Shown piece after piece: positions 9,066 to 17,567 of a stretch of 64,000 nucleotides of DNA (the first letter of the stretch is position 1; every line of letters starts with the position of its first letter). The DNA comes from Dictyobacter kobayashii. Lineage in GTDB: Bacteria; Chloroflexota; Ktedonobacteria; Ktedonobacterales; Ktedonobacteraceae. The notes under the pieces were generated by a model that made no database searches, had not been told where the DNA came from, and was given only the letters and a program-made list of their open reading frames with translations. The translations under genes and the position numbers were made by a program. The stretch spans positions 620,001-684,000 of the forward strand of contig NZ_BIFS01000002.1 in NCBI RefSeq assembly GCF_003967555.1, read 5' to 3'.

Positions 9066-9593
9066 ATGTCAAGAGATCGGTCAGGTCATGATGAATTGCT
9101 GGTAGCGCTGGAGCGTGCCGGGCGCAAGTATAGCGAGAGCTCGGTCCTTTTACACCAGGCTATCGCGGATACACTGGGCCTCAATATTACCGATCTAAAA
9201 TGCCTGGATCTAATCCGAGAATCACATGATATGACGCCTGGTAAGCTGGCTAAATTGACCGGACTGACTACCGGGGCTGTAACGGGCATCATTGATCGAC
9301 TCGAAAAGGCTGGCTACGCTCAACGAGAACGCGATGGCGCTGATCGGCGCAAAATCAGTCTCCGCGCCCATCCAGAGCAAATTTTTTCTAAGCTGACCCC
9401 GATCTTTACATCATTCCAACAGGCTATGGCGGCGGAGTTCAACGCGACCTACAGCGATCAAGATATGGCCCTTATCCTTGATTTTGTGGAACGCAGTACA
9501 CGCGTAATGCAGGCTGAGACCTGGAAGATGCGCCATCACCTCGATGAACAAAACGAGGAGCAACAACCAGTGCCTTCAAACATGACCACTTAG
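9066..9593 (+). CDS. MarR-family transcriptional regulator
   Basis: About 175 residues. The winged-helix segment LNITDLKCLDLI..MTPGKLAKLTGLTTGAVTGIIDRLEKAGYAQRERDGADRRKISL covers residues 37-100 and contains the typical DRR wing. N- and C-terminal helices would make the dimer interface. MarR proteins sense small ligands and repress nearby genes. Its neighbours are a convergent TIM-barrel isomerase and, upstream, an AT-rich 195-base gap; its target is not evident. Confidence 0.88.
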   Translation: MSRDRSGHDELLVALERAGRKYSESSVLLHQAIADTLGLNITDLKCLDLIRESHDMTPGKLAKLTGLTTGAVTGIIDRLEKAGYAQRERDGADRRKISLRAHPEQIFSKLTPIFTSFQQAMAAEFNATYSDQDMALILDFVERSTRVMQAETWKMRHHLDEQNEEQQPVPSNMTT

Positions 9594-9642
9594 TTATTGT
9601 CCTCGCTTTGTATTAACTTAACAGCAGCAAAACCAGTGCCGC

Positions 9643-10458
9643 TTAGCGCTTCCGGCGCGCAAAGAGCTCTGCCTCGCGCTGGGCCTGCCAGTTGCAGATG
9701 GCCTCTAGATCAGCCACCGGCATCTGTGTATATGGTAATGCATGCAGATAGCCCGGAGGGCCAAATTCTGGTGTCAGCGTCGATATCTGCATCCCTCGCC
9801 GCTCCTGCTCATCCCAGATGATACTCCACCAGCGCTCGTGGGCTTCGACGTACGGCAGATATTCAGGCGCGCGTGGATCTGGTACCTGTGGTCCTTCTTC
9901 ATAACCAACGCGCGCATGCAGGTGAATGCAGCGCGTGGCACAGAGGCGCACAACATCCAATTGATCATCGATTAGACGCTCGCCAACACAGACCCAGTGG
10001 CTCAGATCACAACAGAGCTTCAAGTCTTCAAAGCGCTCCAACAACTGGGCAGTGATGCCGGGATAGAAAAAGACGCGTCCACGATGGGTCTCGTGGGCCA
10101 CCGCGATCCCGGCATCCGCCTCGATCTTTAAAGCCTCGCGATAAAAATGCGTGCTCTGCTCGATACTCCAGAGATCCCTGCCACTATGGCAATTGACCTT
10201 ACCAGGCCGCAGCCGGGCTGCCTGCTCTACCTGCTGGCGGAATGTAGCCAGGTGCTCTTCCACACTATTGCCATTGGTAAAAATCGCCGGGATATAGCCC
10301 AGTCCATGCTCCTGCAAAAGATCCTGAAAACGCGAAGCCTCCTCAGGGGCGGGCAACGCCGTTTCTATAGCGGCATAGCCCTGCTCTTTAATACGTGGAA
10401 AAAGCTCTTCATGGGTGCCAACCATGCCCCATAAGTGGCGAACAAGCTGCAACTGCAT
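9643..10458 (-). CDS. Sugar phosphate isomerase/epimerase (xylose isomerase-like TIM barrel)
   Basis: About 271 residues. Conserved pieces of the AP-endonuclease-2/IolE-type fold are VNCHSGRDLW, VAHETHRGRVFF (metal-binding Glu/His), LCCDLSHWVCVGE and IHLHARVGYEEGP. Such proteins isomerise or dehydrate keto-sugars or inosose. AAGGAGT nine bases before the ATG supports the start. The upstream gene on the same strand (PhyH family) ends 86 bases away, so the two may be cotranscribed. Confidence 0.82.
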   Translation of the reverse strand: MQLQLVRHLWGMVGTHEELFPRIKEQGYAAIETALPAPEEASRFQDLLQEHGLGYIPAIFTNGNSVEEHLATFRQQVEQAARLRPGKVNCHSGRDLWSIEQSTHFYREALKIEADAGIAVAHETHRGRVFFYPGITAQLLERFEDLKLCCDLSHWVCVGERLIDDQLDVVRLCATRCIHLHARVGYEEGPQVPDPRAPEYLPYVEAHERWWSIIWDEQERRGMQISTLTPEFGPPGYLHALPYTQMPVADLEAICNWQAQREAELFARRKR

Positions 10459-10544
10459 CTACAATCACTCCTTCAAAAAACAAACAACCATACATGTACG
10501 ATAAACGCTTGCATTCGATTATAAAATCGAAGTTAATTATACAA

Positions 10545-11384
10545 TTACTCGGTGCCGCCAAAGGATGAGAGAACACCGGTCATGGCGATCTCAGGTGTAC
10601 CGTTCTCTGAATCTACCCAGACGCCACAGGGTCCACCCTCGATGCTATAGTTGAGGTCGAGCGTGCTACCATCCATGCGATAGATTGGCTTCATATATTG
10701 CGTCACCGTATCAGCTTCACCGGAGATATAGTGTCCGATCAAAGCACGGCGGAAACGGTCATGAGAGGTATTGGGATAACTACCATGGACCAGCGAGCCA
10801 CCGAAGAATAAGACATCACCCGGCTCCATAATCACGGAGCGCACAGCTTGCTGCTCAGGAATAGGAACCTGGATATCGGAAAAGCTCTCTTTAGTATCGG
10901 CTTTGGTGGTACAGAGGATCGGCCACTTCTGGCTACCCGGGACAACTTGCATGCAGCCATTCTCTTCATCACAGGGATCGAGCGCCATCCAGGCCGCCAT
11001 ACAGGTTCCAGGGCGGGCACGCAGGAAAAAATTGTCCTGGTGCAATGCCTGGCCACGCGCCATAGGAGGCTTGAAGTAGAGCATGGTCTGCACCGCATAT
11101 GGCTCCTGACCAAGCAATCCAGTGAGGACGTTGTTGAGGCGCTGATCAATCAGGTATTGCAAGCTGGTCGCATCCCAATGATGCATCTGTATCATGCGGG
11201 GATAGCGTTTCAGAGGATCATTGGTAGTTGGATCGCTCCCGACCAGGTCGCCGGGATAACTGCCACGCAGGCGCAAATCCATAAAGTGATCCCGATAGGC
11301 CGCGACCTCTTCAGGGCTAAACAACTGCTTTACTACCACATATCCATTTTCATCAAAGAACTGTTTGACTTCTTTGGCGATCAT
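10545..11384 (-). CDS. Phytanoyl-CoA dioxygenase (PhyH) family protein
   Basis: About 279 residues, a non-heme Fe(II)/2-oxoglutarate dioxygenase fold. The iron ligands appear as HQDNFF (His-x-Asp) and the distal His in LVHGSYPNTSHDRFRRAL, whose Arg would bind 2-oxoglutarate. WMALDPCDEENGCMQVVPGSQKW is the usual PhyH core. It should hydroxylate a small organic substrate that cannot be named. AAAGGA eight bases before the ATG fixes the start. It probably precedes the TIM-barrel isomerase gene in an operon. Confidence 0.85.
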   Translation of the reverse strand: MIAKEVKQFFDENGYVVVKQLFSPEEVAAYRDHFMDLRLRGSYPGDLVGSDPTTNDPLKRYPRMIQMHHWDATSLQYLIDQRLNNVLTGLLGQEPYAVQTMLYFKPPMARGQALHQDNFFLRARPGTCMAAWMALDPCDEENGCMQVVPGSQKWPILCTTKADTKESFSDIQVPIPEQQAVRSVIMEPGDVLFFGGSLVHGSYPNTSHDRFRRALIGHYISGEADTVTQYMKPIYRMDGSTLDLNYSIEGGPCGVWVDSENGTPEIAMTGVLSSFGGTE

Positions 11385-11484
11385 CTCTGTGTTCCTTTCA
11401 TGCTATGTATGCAATAAACCTGCTTTTATCACCATGGCCATCACTGGCCAGCCTTGAGCGCTGAAATCCCCAACCTTTTTATGG

Positions 11485-11526
11485 GTTGTTGTAAGAATTG
11501 CGCATATGCGCAATTCTTACAACAAC
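11485..11526. repeat. 42-bp perfect palindrome in an intergenic region
   Basis: Every base pairs around the centre at 11505/11506 (core GCGCATATGCGC). An A/T tract follows on the + strand. The surrounding gap (11385-11788) otherwise contains only the ctaA terminator; no gene was seen in it. Confidence 0.85.
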
Positions 11527-11717
11527 AAAAATTTTTTTTGAGCACCGCAGGTGCGAACCGTCAAGATCCACAACAGGCTCAAGGCATATTATATTTTTAA
11601 ATCCTGATTTTCATGGCGATAGGTATAGGATAGCGTGAAATGTGATAAAAAGGGATAGCTAGAATTGCTTGAATGTGTCTCAGATTCTCCCATTTGCCTG
11701 CGTAGAGCAGTTATAGC

Positions 11718-11759
11718 AAGAAGAGTGTGCCCACAATGATCAGTGGGCACACTCTTCTT
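11718..11759 (-). terminator. Hairpin terminator after heme A synthase gene
   Basis: Perfect 17-bp arms (11718-11734 and 11743-11759) with an 8-base loop lie 30 bases past the stop of the gene on the minus strand. There is no strong U tract. Confidence 0.7.
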
Positions 11760-11788
11760 AAATTTCTTTTGAGAGCTATAGGAAAAAC

Positions 11789-12793
11789 CTAGACGGTTTC
11801 GTGCTGATATTTTTCGGCGTTGTTCAGACTAACAACGCTGCTCCGCTCCACTGGCTGCCTGCGCCAGGGCCATTCGACCTGCACACAGAGATAGCAGATA
11901 ACGGAGAAGAGGACGGAAATGATGGTGGTATGCAGCAAGGCGACTAGCAGTTGCGCGCCACTTAAAACGGTGGCCATACCACTTAAAGCCTGCAATGAGA
12001 CCAGCACAAAGGCCCACAGGCTTCCCCAGATCAGGTCGCGGCGATCACGTGCAAGGCGAATCATGACTACCATCAGGGCTAGCAATAAGAACCAGATGCT
12101 GGCGGCGGAATAACGGTGCAGGACCTGGATGCCAGGCGAGGTCATAAAACTGGGCACATAAGTCGACCCGCAGGTTGGAAACTGTTGTCCACAGGCCAGG
12201 GTGGCCGATGCGTGCCCCACCAGTGCTCCCGTGTAAACAACTACATACGTATAAGCGGCCAGGCACCAGACCACAATCTGTATCCATTTAGAGACCGGGG
12301 CAACCTGCTGCGCGGTACGCTCAGGCTGCGTTGGATCTAACCTCTGCAATTGCATGATGCGCATAGTCAACAAAATAACGCTGGCGAAAGAGATCAATGA
12401 GAAGCCAAAATGCAGGGAGAGCAGGCCCTCTTTGGCGTAGGTACCTTCATAGACCACAGTGAGCGCGCCCAGGATCGCCTGCAAGACCACAAAGAAGAGG
12501 CTCATCACGCCAAATAATTTGATCCGAAAGTCGCGACGATAGGCCAGCCAGGCCCAGAGAGCCAGGGCAAAAATTAAGAAGCTATCCGCACCCGACATGA
12601 TACGATGGCTATATTCATAAACGGTGGCAATCGGCAATGACTCAGGAATCAGTTGTCCATGACAGAATGGCCATGAATTACCACAACCCTGACCCGAGTC
12701 GGTTCTTGTGACTGCCGCACCTAAGAGCAACATTATGTAAGCCCCAAACGAGGTTATAATAGCAAAGATGCTCATCAAACGACGATTCAACAA
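11789..12793 (-). CDS. ctaA: Heme A synthase (COX15/CtaA family)
   Basis: About 334 residues, eight predicted membrane helices. It converts heme O to heme A for aa3-type cytochrome oxidases. Conserved histidines and loops are present: RTDSGQGCGNSWPFCHGQ, EYSHRIMSG, LSLHFGFSLISF, VGHASATLACGQQFPTCG, LHRYSAASIW and LLHTTIIS. The second Cys-containing loop is as in CtaA. The best start is a TTG at 12793 preceded by GGAGGAT. No oxidase or ctaB gene lies in the window, so the gene is separated from the rest of the pathway. Confidence 0.93.
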   Translation of the reverse strand: MLNRRLMSIFAIITSFGAYIMLLLGAAVTRTDSGQGCGNSWPFCHGQLIPESLPIATVYEYSHRIMSGADSFLIFALALWAWLAYRRDFRIKLFGVMSLFFVVLQAILGALTVVYEGTYAKEGLLSLHFGFSLISFASVILLTMRIMQLQRLDPTQPERTAQQVAPVSKWIQIVVWCLAAYTYVVVYTGALVGHASATLACGQQFPTCGSTYVPSFMTSPGIQVLHRYSAASIWFLLLALMVVMIRLARDRRDLIWGSLWAFVLVSLQALSGMATVLSGAQLLVALLHTTIISVLFSVICYLCVQVEWPWRRQPVERSSVVSLNNAEKYQHETV

Positions 12794-13340
12794 TTGTATG
12801 ATCCTCCATGAGATAAATTAAGAAACAGCATATCATACTCCTCTTTAATTGTCTGTTCTTCTCTTTGCCGCCTACGGCGGCGATGGGTAGGAAGGAATTT
12901 TGAGTGGGGTCACCCCACACCCCGGCAGGAGGGGCTCGCCGTCCCACCCGCTTGATCGCGGGGCGCCTGCACCTCCCCGCTTGATACCAACTTTATTTGT
13001 AAAGCATCATACGGCGGCGATGGGCAGGAGGACTGGCCGTCCTCCTACTCCTCCTGCCTGAGAAGTGAAAAGCCCAATCACGAGGCTATGCCTCTCGAGG
13101 ATCAAAGGCCACGCTGCCACACCAGACACCAATTATCTACGTCCTACAAAAACGTTGCTGTCATGCTCTTTCTTAATCGTAGCTTTTTTATATTATAGGG
13201 AATATTTAGCATCCGTGCCATGTCTGCGTATAAAATGGCCGCGGGATGTCACAATTTGACGCTATCCGCATGGAACCCACTGTATAGTATACCCGAAAAC
13301 CTGCCTTCCTGGCTGTCACAAAATTTCCTCTACTTCCCGG
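12794..13340. repeat. Gene-free, GC-rich palindromic intergenic stretch
   Basis: About 550 bases with no convincing gene. 12850-13060 holds several short inverted repeats, including GGAGGAC/GTCCTCC at 13027-13045, and two copies of a GGCGGCGATGGG-type motif. TACCAACTTTATTTGTAAA at 12985 resembles a segment of the repeat at 53178-53235. The layout resembles the palindromic elements near 36200 and 57700. Confidence 0.5.
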
Positions 13341-13386
13341 TTGACAAACCTGGCTACACCTTTTACACTTGATAGTAAACGTTTTC
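13341..13386 (+). promoter_or_regulatory. Promoter and LacI-type operator of the sugar-catabolic operon
   Basis: TTGACA (13341-13346), 17 bases and TACACT (13364-13369) form the promoter. At the expected start point GTAAACGTTTTC (13375-13386) contains the AAACGTTT core typical of LacI/GalR-family operators, including cre sites. No LacI gene is in the window. The functional assignment is inferred. Confidence 0.55.
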
Positions 13387-13439
13387 TTTTCAGGATGGAG
13401 AAACTTAGAACTATATATAGATAGAAAGGACCGTAAGAT

Positions 13440-14603
13440 ATGGCGATCAGAAAAATTGGCATCATTATGAATGGTGTGACCGGGCGCATGGGAACCAATC
13501 AACATCTGATGCGTTCGATTGTAGCCATACGCTCACAGGGAGGAATCCCACTTCCAGGAGGCGATACACTGCTGCCAGATCCGATCCTGGTGGGACGCGA
13601 TGAGCATAAGCTCCGTGCCCTGGCTGAAACCCATGACATCGAGCGCTGGAGCACCAATCTGGCTGAGTGCCTGGCCAATCCTGAGGATGAGATCTATTTT
13701 GATGCCCAGACCACGACACGTCGCGCCGATGCGCTCCGGGCAGCTATTCGCGCCGGTAAGCATATTTATTGCGAGAAACCCATCGCGACAGATGTCTCGA
13801 CGGCCCTGGAACTGGCCGAGCTGGCCGATCACGCGGGTGTCAAACATGGCGTGGTACAGGATAAGCTCTTTCTACCCGGCTTACTGAAGCTCAAGCGCGT
13901 CATCGATAGCGGCTTCTTTGGCCGTATTCTCTCGGTGCGTGGTGAGTTCGGTTACTGGGTCTTCGAGGGCGATTGGCAGACGGCCCAGAGACCATCCTGG
14001 AACTATAAAAAAGAAGATGGTGGCGGCATCATCGTGGATATGCTCTGCCACTGGCAATACGTGCTGGACAATTTATTTGGTCGCGTCACCTCCGTTTCGT
14101 GTCTGGGCGCTATACACATTCCTGAGCGCGTAGATGAGCAGGGCCAGAAATATACGTGTACCGCCGATGATGCGGCCTACGCTACTTTCCAGCTGGAAAA
14201 TGGCATCATTGCCCACTTCAATTCCTCGTGGGCGGTACGTGTCTATCGCGATGAGCTGCTAACACTACAGGTAGATGGCACCCATGGCAGTGCCAGTGCG
14301 GGACTGCGTGAGTGCAAAGTGCAGAGCAGGGTCAACACGCCGCGCGCCGTCTGGAATCCTGATGTGCCTAATCCAATTCGTTTTCAGGAAAACTGGATGG
14401 ATGTACCCGATAATGGCGCCTTTGACAATGGCTTTAAGGCTCAGTGGGAGCTCTTCTTGAAACATGTAGTACTCGACACGCCGTTTCGCTGGAACCTGTA
14501 TGAAGGGGCCAAAGGCGTACAATTAGCCGAACTGGGATTACAATCCTGGGCCGAGCGCCGCTGGCTGGATGTGCCGCTCCTCACAGGTTCAAAGGAGGAC
14601 TAG
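13440..14603 (+). CDS. Gfo/Idh/MocA-family oxidoreductase
   Basis: About 387 residues. An N-terminal Rossmann region (IGIIMNGVTGRMGTNQHLMRS) precedes the typical GKHIYCEKPIATDVSTALELA, where EKP carries the catalytic Lys. The C-terminal beta sheet includes GGGIIVDMLCHWQYVLDNLFG. It should oxidise a sugar, inositol or sugar acid with NAD(P). AAAGGA precedes the ATG. The stop is 2 bases from the next gene, so it is first in a three-gene operon with a DUF993 lyase-like protein and an isomerase. Confidence 0.9.
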   Translation: MAIRKIGIIMNGVTGRMGTNQHLMRSIVAIRSQGGIPLPGGDTLLPDPILVGRDEHKLRALAETHDIERWSTNLAECLANPEDEIYFDAQTTTRRADALRAAIRAGKHIYCEKPIATDVSTALELAELADHAGVKHGVVQDKLFLPGLLKLKRVIDSGFFGRILSVRGEFGYWVFEGDWQTAQRPSWNYKKEDGGGIIVDMLCHWQYVLDNLFGRVTSVSCLGAIHIPERVDEQGQKYTCTADDAAYATFQLENGIIAHFNSSWAVRVYRDELLTLQVDGTHGSASAGLRECKVQSRVNTPRAVWNPDVPNPIRFQENWMDVPDNGAFDNGFKAQWELFLKHVVLDTPFRWNLYEGAKGVQLAELGLQSWAERRWLDVPLLTGSKED

Positions 14604-14605
14604 CG

Positions 14606-15777
14606 ATGGCCAGTAAACTACGATTGCCGCAGGAGGATGGCTCGCTCCAGCCATATAGTGCCGGAGCGCCCAGCCCATATCCACTCACCGCACCCACACC
14701 CCGGAGTCGGATAGCCTATGCCGCCGCCCATGTGGTGCTGGATACACAGGCAACCGCGCTAGATCAAATTGATTGGGAGGCTACGCTGGCGTATCGTCAT
14801 CATTTATGGTCATTGGGACTGGCTGTGGCCGAGGCGATGGATACCTCGCAGCGCGGCATGGGGCTGAGCTGGCCACAGGCCCAACAATTGATCCAGCGCT
14901 CAATCAGCGAGGCGCGCGCCCATGCTGGTGCACGTGTTGCCTGCGGGGCCGGTACTGATCAGCTCGCTCCTTCAGCCACCGTAACATTGGAGCAGGTCAA
15001 GCAGGCGTATGAAGAGCAGTGTAGCTTTGTTGAAGCTGCCGGCGGACAGATTATCCTGATGGCCAGTCGCGCCCTGGCCGCCTGTGCGCGTACGCCAGAA
15101 GATTATATGGATGTCTATGACCATATCCTCTCTCAGGTCGCGCAGCCGGTAATCATCCACTGGCTGGGTGCTATGTTCGATCCTGCCCTGGCCGGCTACT
15201 GGGGAACGCACAATATAGATGCGGCCATGGAAAGCTGCCTGGCTATTCTCGAACGCCATGCGAAAAAGATCGATGGCATCAAAATTTCGCTCCTGGATGC
15301 TGAGCGCGAGGTAGCTATGCGCCGCTTGCTGCCCGAGGGCGTCAAAATGTATACTGGTGATGACTTCAATTATGCCGACCTGATGCTGGGTGATTCCCGG
15401 GGCATAGCCACGCGCTGCTGGGTATCTTTGATGCCATCGCGCCCGCCGCGTCAGCCGCCCTGCAACAACTCGATGCAGGCAACATCGCGCAATACAACGC
15501 CATCCTCGCGCCTACCGTTCCGCTCTCGCGCCATATCTTTCAAGCTCCAACCTATAACTATAAGACTGGGATCGTCTTCCTGGCTTACCTGAATGGACAC
15601 CAGGAACACTTCAGAATGGTGGCTGGCATGGAGCGAGCCCGTTCGCTCACTCACCTGGCCCAACTGTTTGTGCTGGTGGATCAAGCACAACTGCTGGTTG
15701 ATCCAGAGCTGGCCAGCACACGGATGGGCGACATCTTGCTCCAGGCGGGCATTGAGCAGGAAGGAGATATATTCTGA
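14606..15777 (+). CDS. DUF993 / dihydrodipicolinate synthase-like protein (single-base frameshift)
   Basis: With one base restored the protein has 390 residues. The first frame runs to GDDFNYADLMLGDSRG; the family then continues one frame over as HSHALLGIFDAIAPAASAA and SRHIFQAPTYNYKTGIVFLA, ending at the TGA at 15775-15777. The break is at the G run 15399-15402, where one more G joins the frames exactly. DUF993 proteins resemble class-I aldolase/DHDPS lyases and usually lie beside Gfo/Idh/MocA and TIM-barrel isomerase genes, as here. The stop overlaps the next start (TGATG). AAAGGAGGA precedes the ATG. Either a sequencing error or a recent mutation; I favour error. Confidence 0.82.
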
Positions 15778-16601
15778 TGCAACAGAAGTCGATCAACCTG
15801 GCACGCTTAAGCCTCAATCAGGCCACCATTGATCAATGGGATGCCCGAGCTGCTATCGAGGGATGCATGCGGGCTGGCATTCCATCCATCGGTCTCTGGC
15901 GCGACAAGGTTGCGCGCACCGGCCTGGCAAAGACTGCCCGCATGGTACATGATACTGGCATCCAGGTCTCCAGCTTATGTCGTGGTGGCTGGTTTCCCGC
16001 TGCCACTGCGAGCGAGCGCCAGACACGTATCCAGGATAACTTCCGGGCCATTGAGGAGGCCGCCGAGCTACAGACGAAGGTGCTGGTCCTGGTATGTGGG
16101 CCGGCACCCGACCGCGATATTCATGCAGCGCGCGCTATGGTCGAAGAGGCCCTGACACAACTTTTACCAGTAGCCCATCAATATGATATCTCCCTGGGCA
16201 TTGAGCCGCTACATCCCATGTATGCGGCTGACCGCTCGGTCATCACCAGCCTGGCAGAGGCCAATCAGCTCGTCGAGAAATTCAATGACTCGCATCTGGG
16301 CGTCGTCATTGACACCTTCCATGTCTGGTGGGACGTAGCAGTCTATGAACAGATCGCCCGCGCCCGCAACCATATCCTGGGCTTCCATATCAGTGACTGG
16401 CTGGTGCCGCTACCAGACGTCTTGCTCGGACGTGGCATGATGGGTGATGGCGTCATAGAGCTACGCAAACTGCGTCAGGCAGTAGACGCCACCGGCTACA
16501 GTGGTCCCATCGAGGTCGAGATATTTAACCAGGCCATCTGGGACATGCCGGGCGATGACGTGCTTGAACTCCTCAAACGGCGCTACCTGGAGCATGTTTA
16601 A
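15777..16601 (+). CDS. Sugar phosphate isomerase/epimerase (TIM barrel)
   Basis: About 274 residues of the IolE/AP-endonuclease-2 fold. Metal-site segments are LGIEPLHPMYAADRSV (Glu), LGVVIDTFHVWWD (Asp/His), LGFHISDWLVP and GPIEVEIFNQAIW (last Glu). It ends a three-gene operon and overlaps the preceding stop by one base, with AAGGAGA as ribosome-binding site. The operon suggests stepwise breakdown of a cyclic polyol or sugar acid: oxidation, isomerisation, then aldol cleavage. The substrate is unknown. Confidence 0.85.
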   Translation: MQQKSINLARLSLNQATIDQWDARAAIEGCMRAGIPSIGLWRDKVARTGLAKTARMVHDTGIQVSSLCRGGWFPAATASERQTRIQDNFRAIEEAAELQTKVLVLVCGPAPDRDIHAARAMVEEALTQLLPVAHQYDISLGIEPLHPMYAADRSVITSLAEANQLVEKFNDSHLGVVIDTFHVWWDVAVYEQIARARNHILGFHISDWLVPLPDVLLGRGMMGDGVIELRKLRQAVDATGYSGPIEVEIFNQAIWDMPGDDVLELLKRRYLEHV

Positions 16602-16623
16602 AAATAAAAACAGCACAAGCGTA

Positions 16624-16657
16624 GCCTCCTCGCACAAAACGTTTTGTGCGAGGAGGC
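16624..16657. terminator. 34-bp perfect palindromic terminator
   Basis: All 34 bases pair around the centre at 16640/16641 (core ACAAAACGTTTTGT). It lies between the convergent isomerase and AraC genes and can act on both strands. No U tract. Confidence 0.75.
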
Positions 16658-16676
16658 AGAGAAGGAACTACAAACC

Positions 16677-17525
16677 TTATCGCCGTGCATTTGCTCGGTA
16701 CTCTGTTGGTGTGATACCAATTTCACGCTTAAAGGCAACGCTGAAGGCAAATTGATTTTCGTAACCAACGTGATGTGCGATCTCATTGATCGATATCGCC
16801 GGTGAAATCAGCATCGCGGCCGCTTCACGCATGCGCATGCGCGTCACATGGCGGAGAGGACTACACTTGAGCTGGCTTTGACAGAGACGGCGTAGGTGTT
16901 CGCGACTCATATCGGCGCGCTGCGCTAATTCATCGATATTCCAGGCATAGGCCAGATGTGAAGCAACCTCTTCCCAAAGCCGTTCGAGCCGTCTATCGAT
17001 GGCGATCGGATTGATGATGCGTTGCGCATAGCAATGTGTCAAATGGGACCAGAGAGCCAGGGCCTGTGGATCGGCATAGCCGCTGAACTCGCGACAGAGT
17101 CCCTGGATTGCCACGATAAGAGGTTGTGGATCAACCTGGATGAGCTCTGTATGTCTTTCCAGAGTATCAGAGGCATGAGAGTCTGCAGGCTCGGGGTAGA
17201 TGACCCAGCCAATGCTCCACAACTGGTTATCGATGGCATGATAGGCATGAAATTTTCGGGCCGGTGTAATGAAAGCCGTTCCAGCAGAACATTGCATCCA
17301 TTGGTCATCAATCCATACCTGGCCGTGGCCCGCAGTGCAGACAACGACCTGCCTGAAAGGCGGGTTGTGCCTGACAAAGGCAAAATCTCCGCTGACCTCA
17401 GAGGTGCCGGCCAGTTCAATGCCATGGTGACGCAAGGCTGCACAATCCAGGTAGGAGACACGACGTTCCCGTGTCCGTGGACCGATGACATGCTTTTCAC
17501 GTAGATCTGGTAGATTTTTATACAT
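16677..17525 (-). CDS. AraC-family transcriptional regulator
   Basis: About 282 residues. An N-terminal cupin-like sugar-sensing domain (FRQVVVCTAGHGQVWIDDQW, GTAFITPARKFHAYHA) is followed by two helix-turn-helix motifs: WNIDELAQRADMSREHLRRLC and ISINEIAHHVGYENQFAFSVAFK, ending GITPTEYR. The ATG at 17525 is preferred; an upstream in-frame TTG at 17564 is poorer. It follows the GH1 gene by 42 bases on the same strand and should control the sugar island. Confidence 0.9.
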   Translation of the reverse strand: MYKNLPDLREKHVIGPRTRERRVSYLDCAALRHHGIELAGTSEVSGDFAFVRHNPPFRQVVVCTAGHGQVWIDDQWMQCSAGTAFITPARKFHAYHAIDNQLWSIGWVIYPEPADSHASDTLERHTELIQVDPQPLIVAIQGLCREFSGYADPQALALWSHLTHCYAQRIINPIAIDRRLERLWEEVASHLAYAWNIDELAQRADMSREHLRRLCQSQLKCSPLRHVTRMRMREAAAMLISPAISINEIAHHVGYENQFAFSVAFKREIGITPTEYRANARR

Positions 17526-17567
17526 AGCTTTTTCTTGTTTGTATTTGTGCTTTTTGTGATGCAAAGT

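Noticed and set aside
14606..15592. DUF993 gene as a complete shorter protein
   Set aside because: The last 65 residues of that frame are low-complexity and unlike the family, while the neighbouring frame continues the family sequence to a stop overlapping the next gene.
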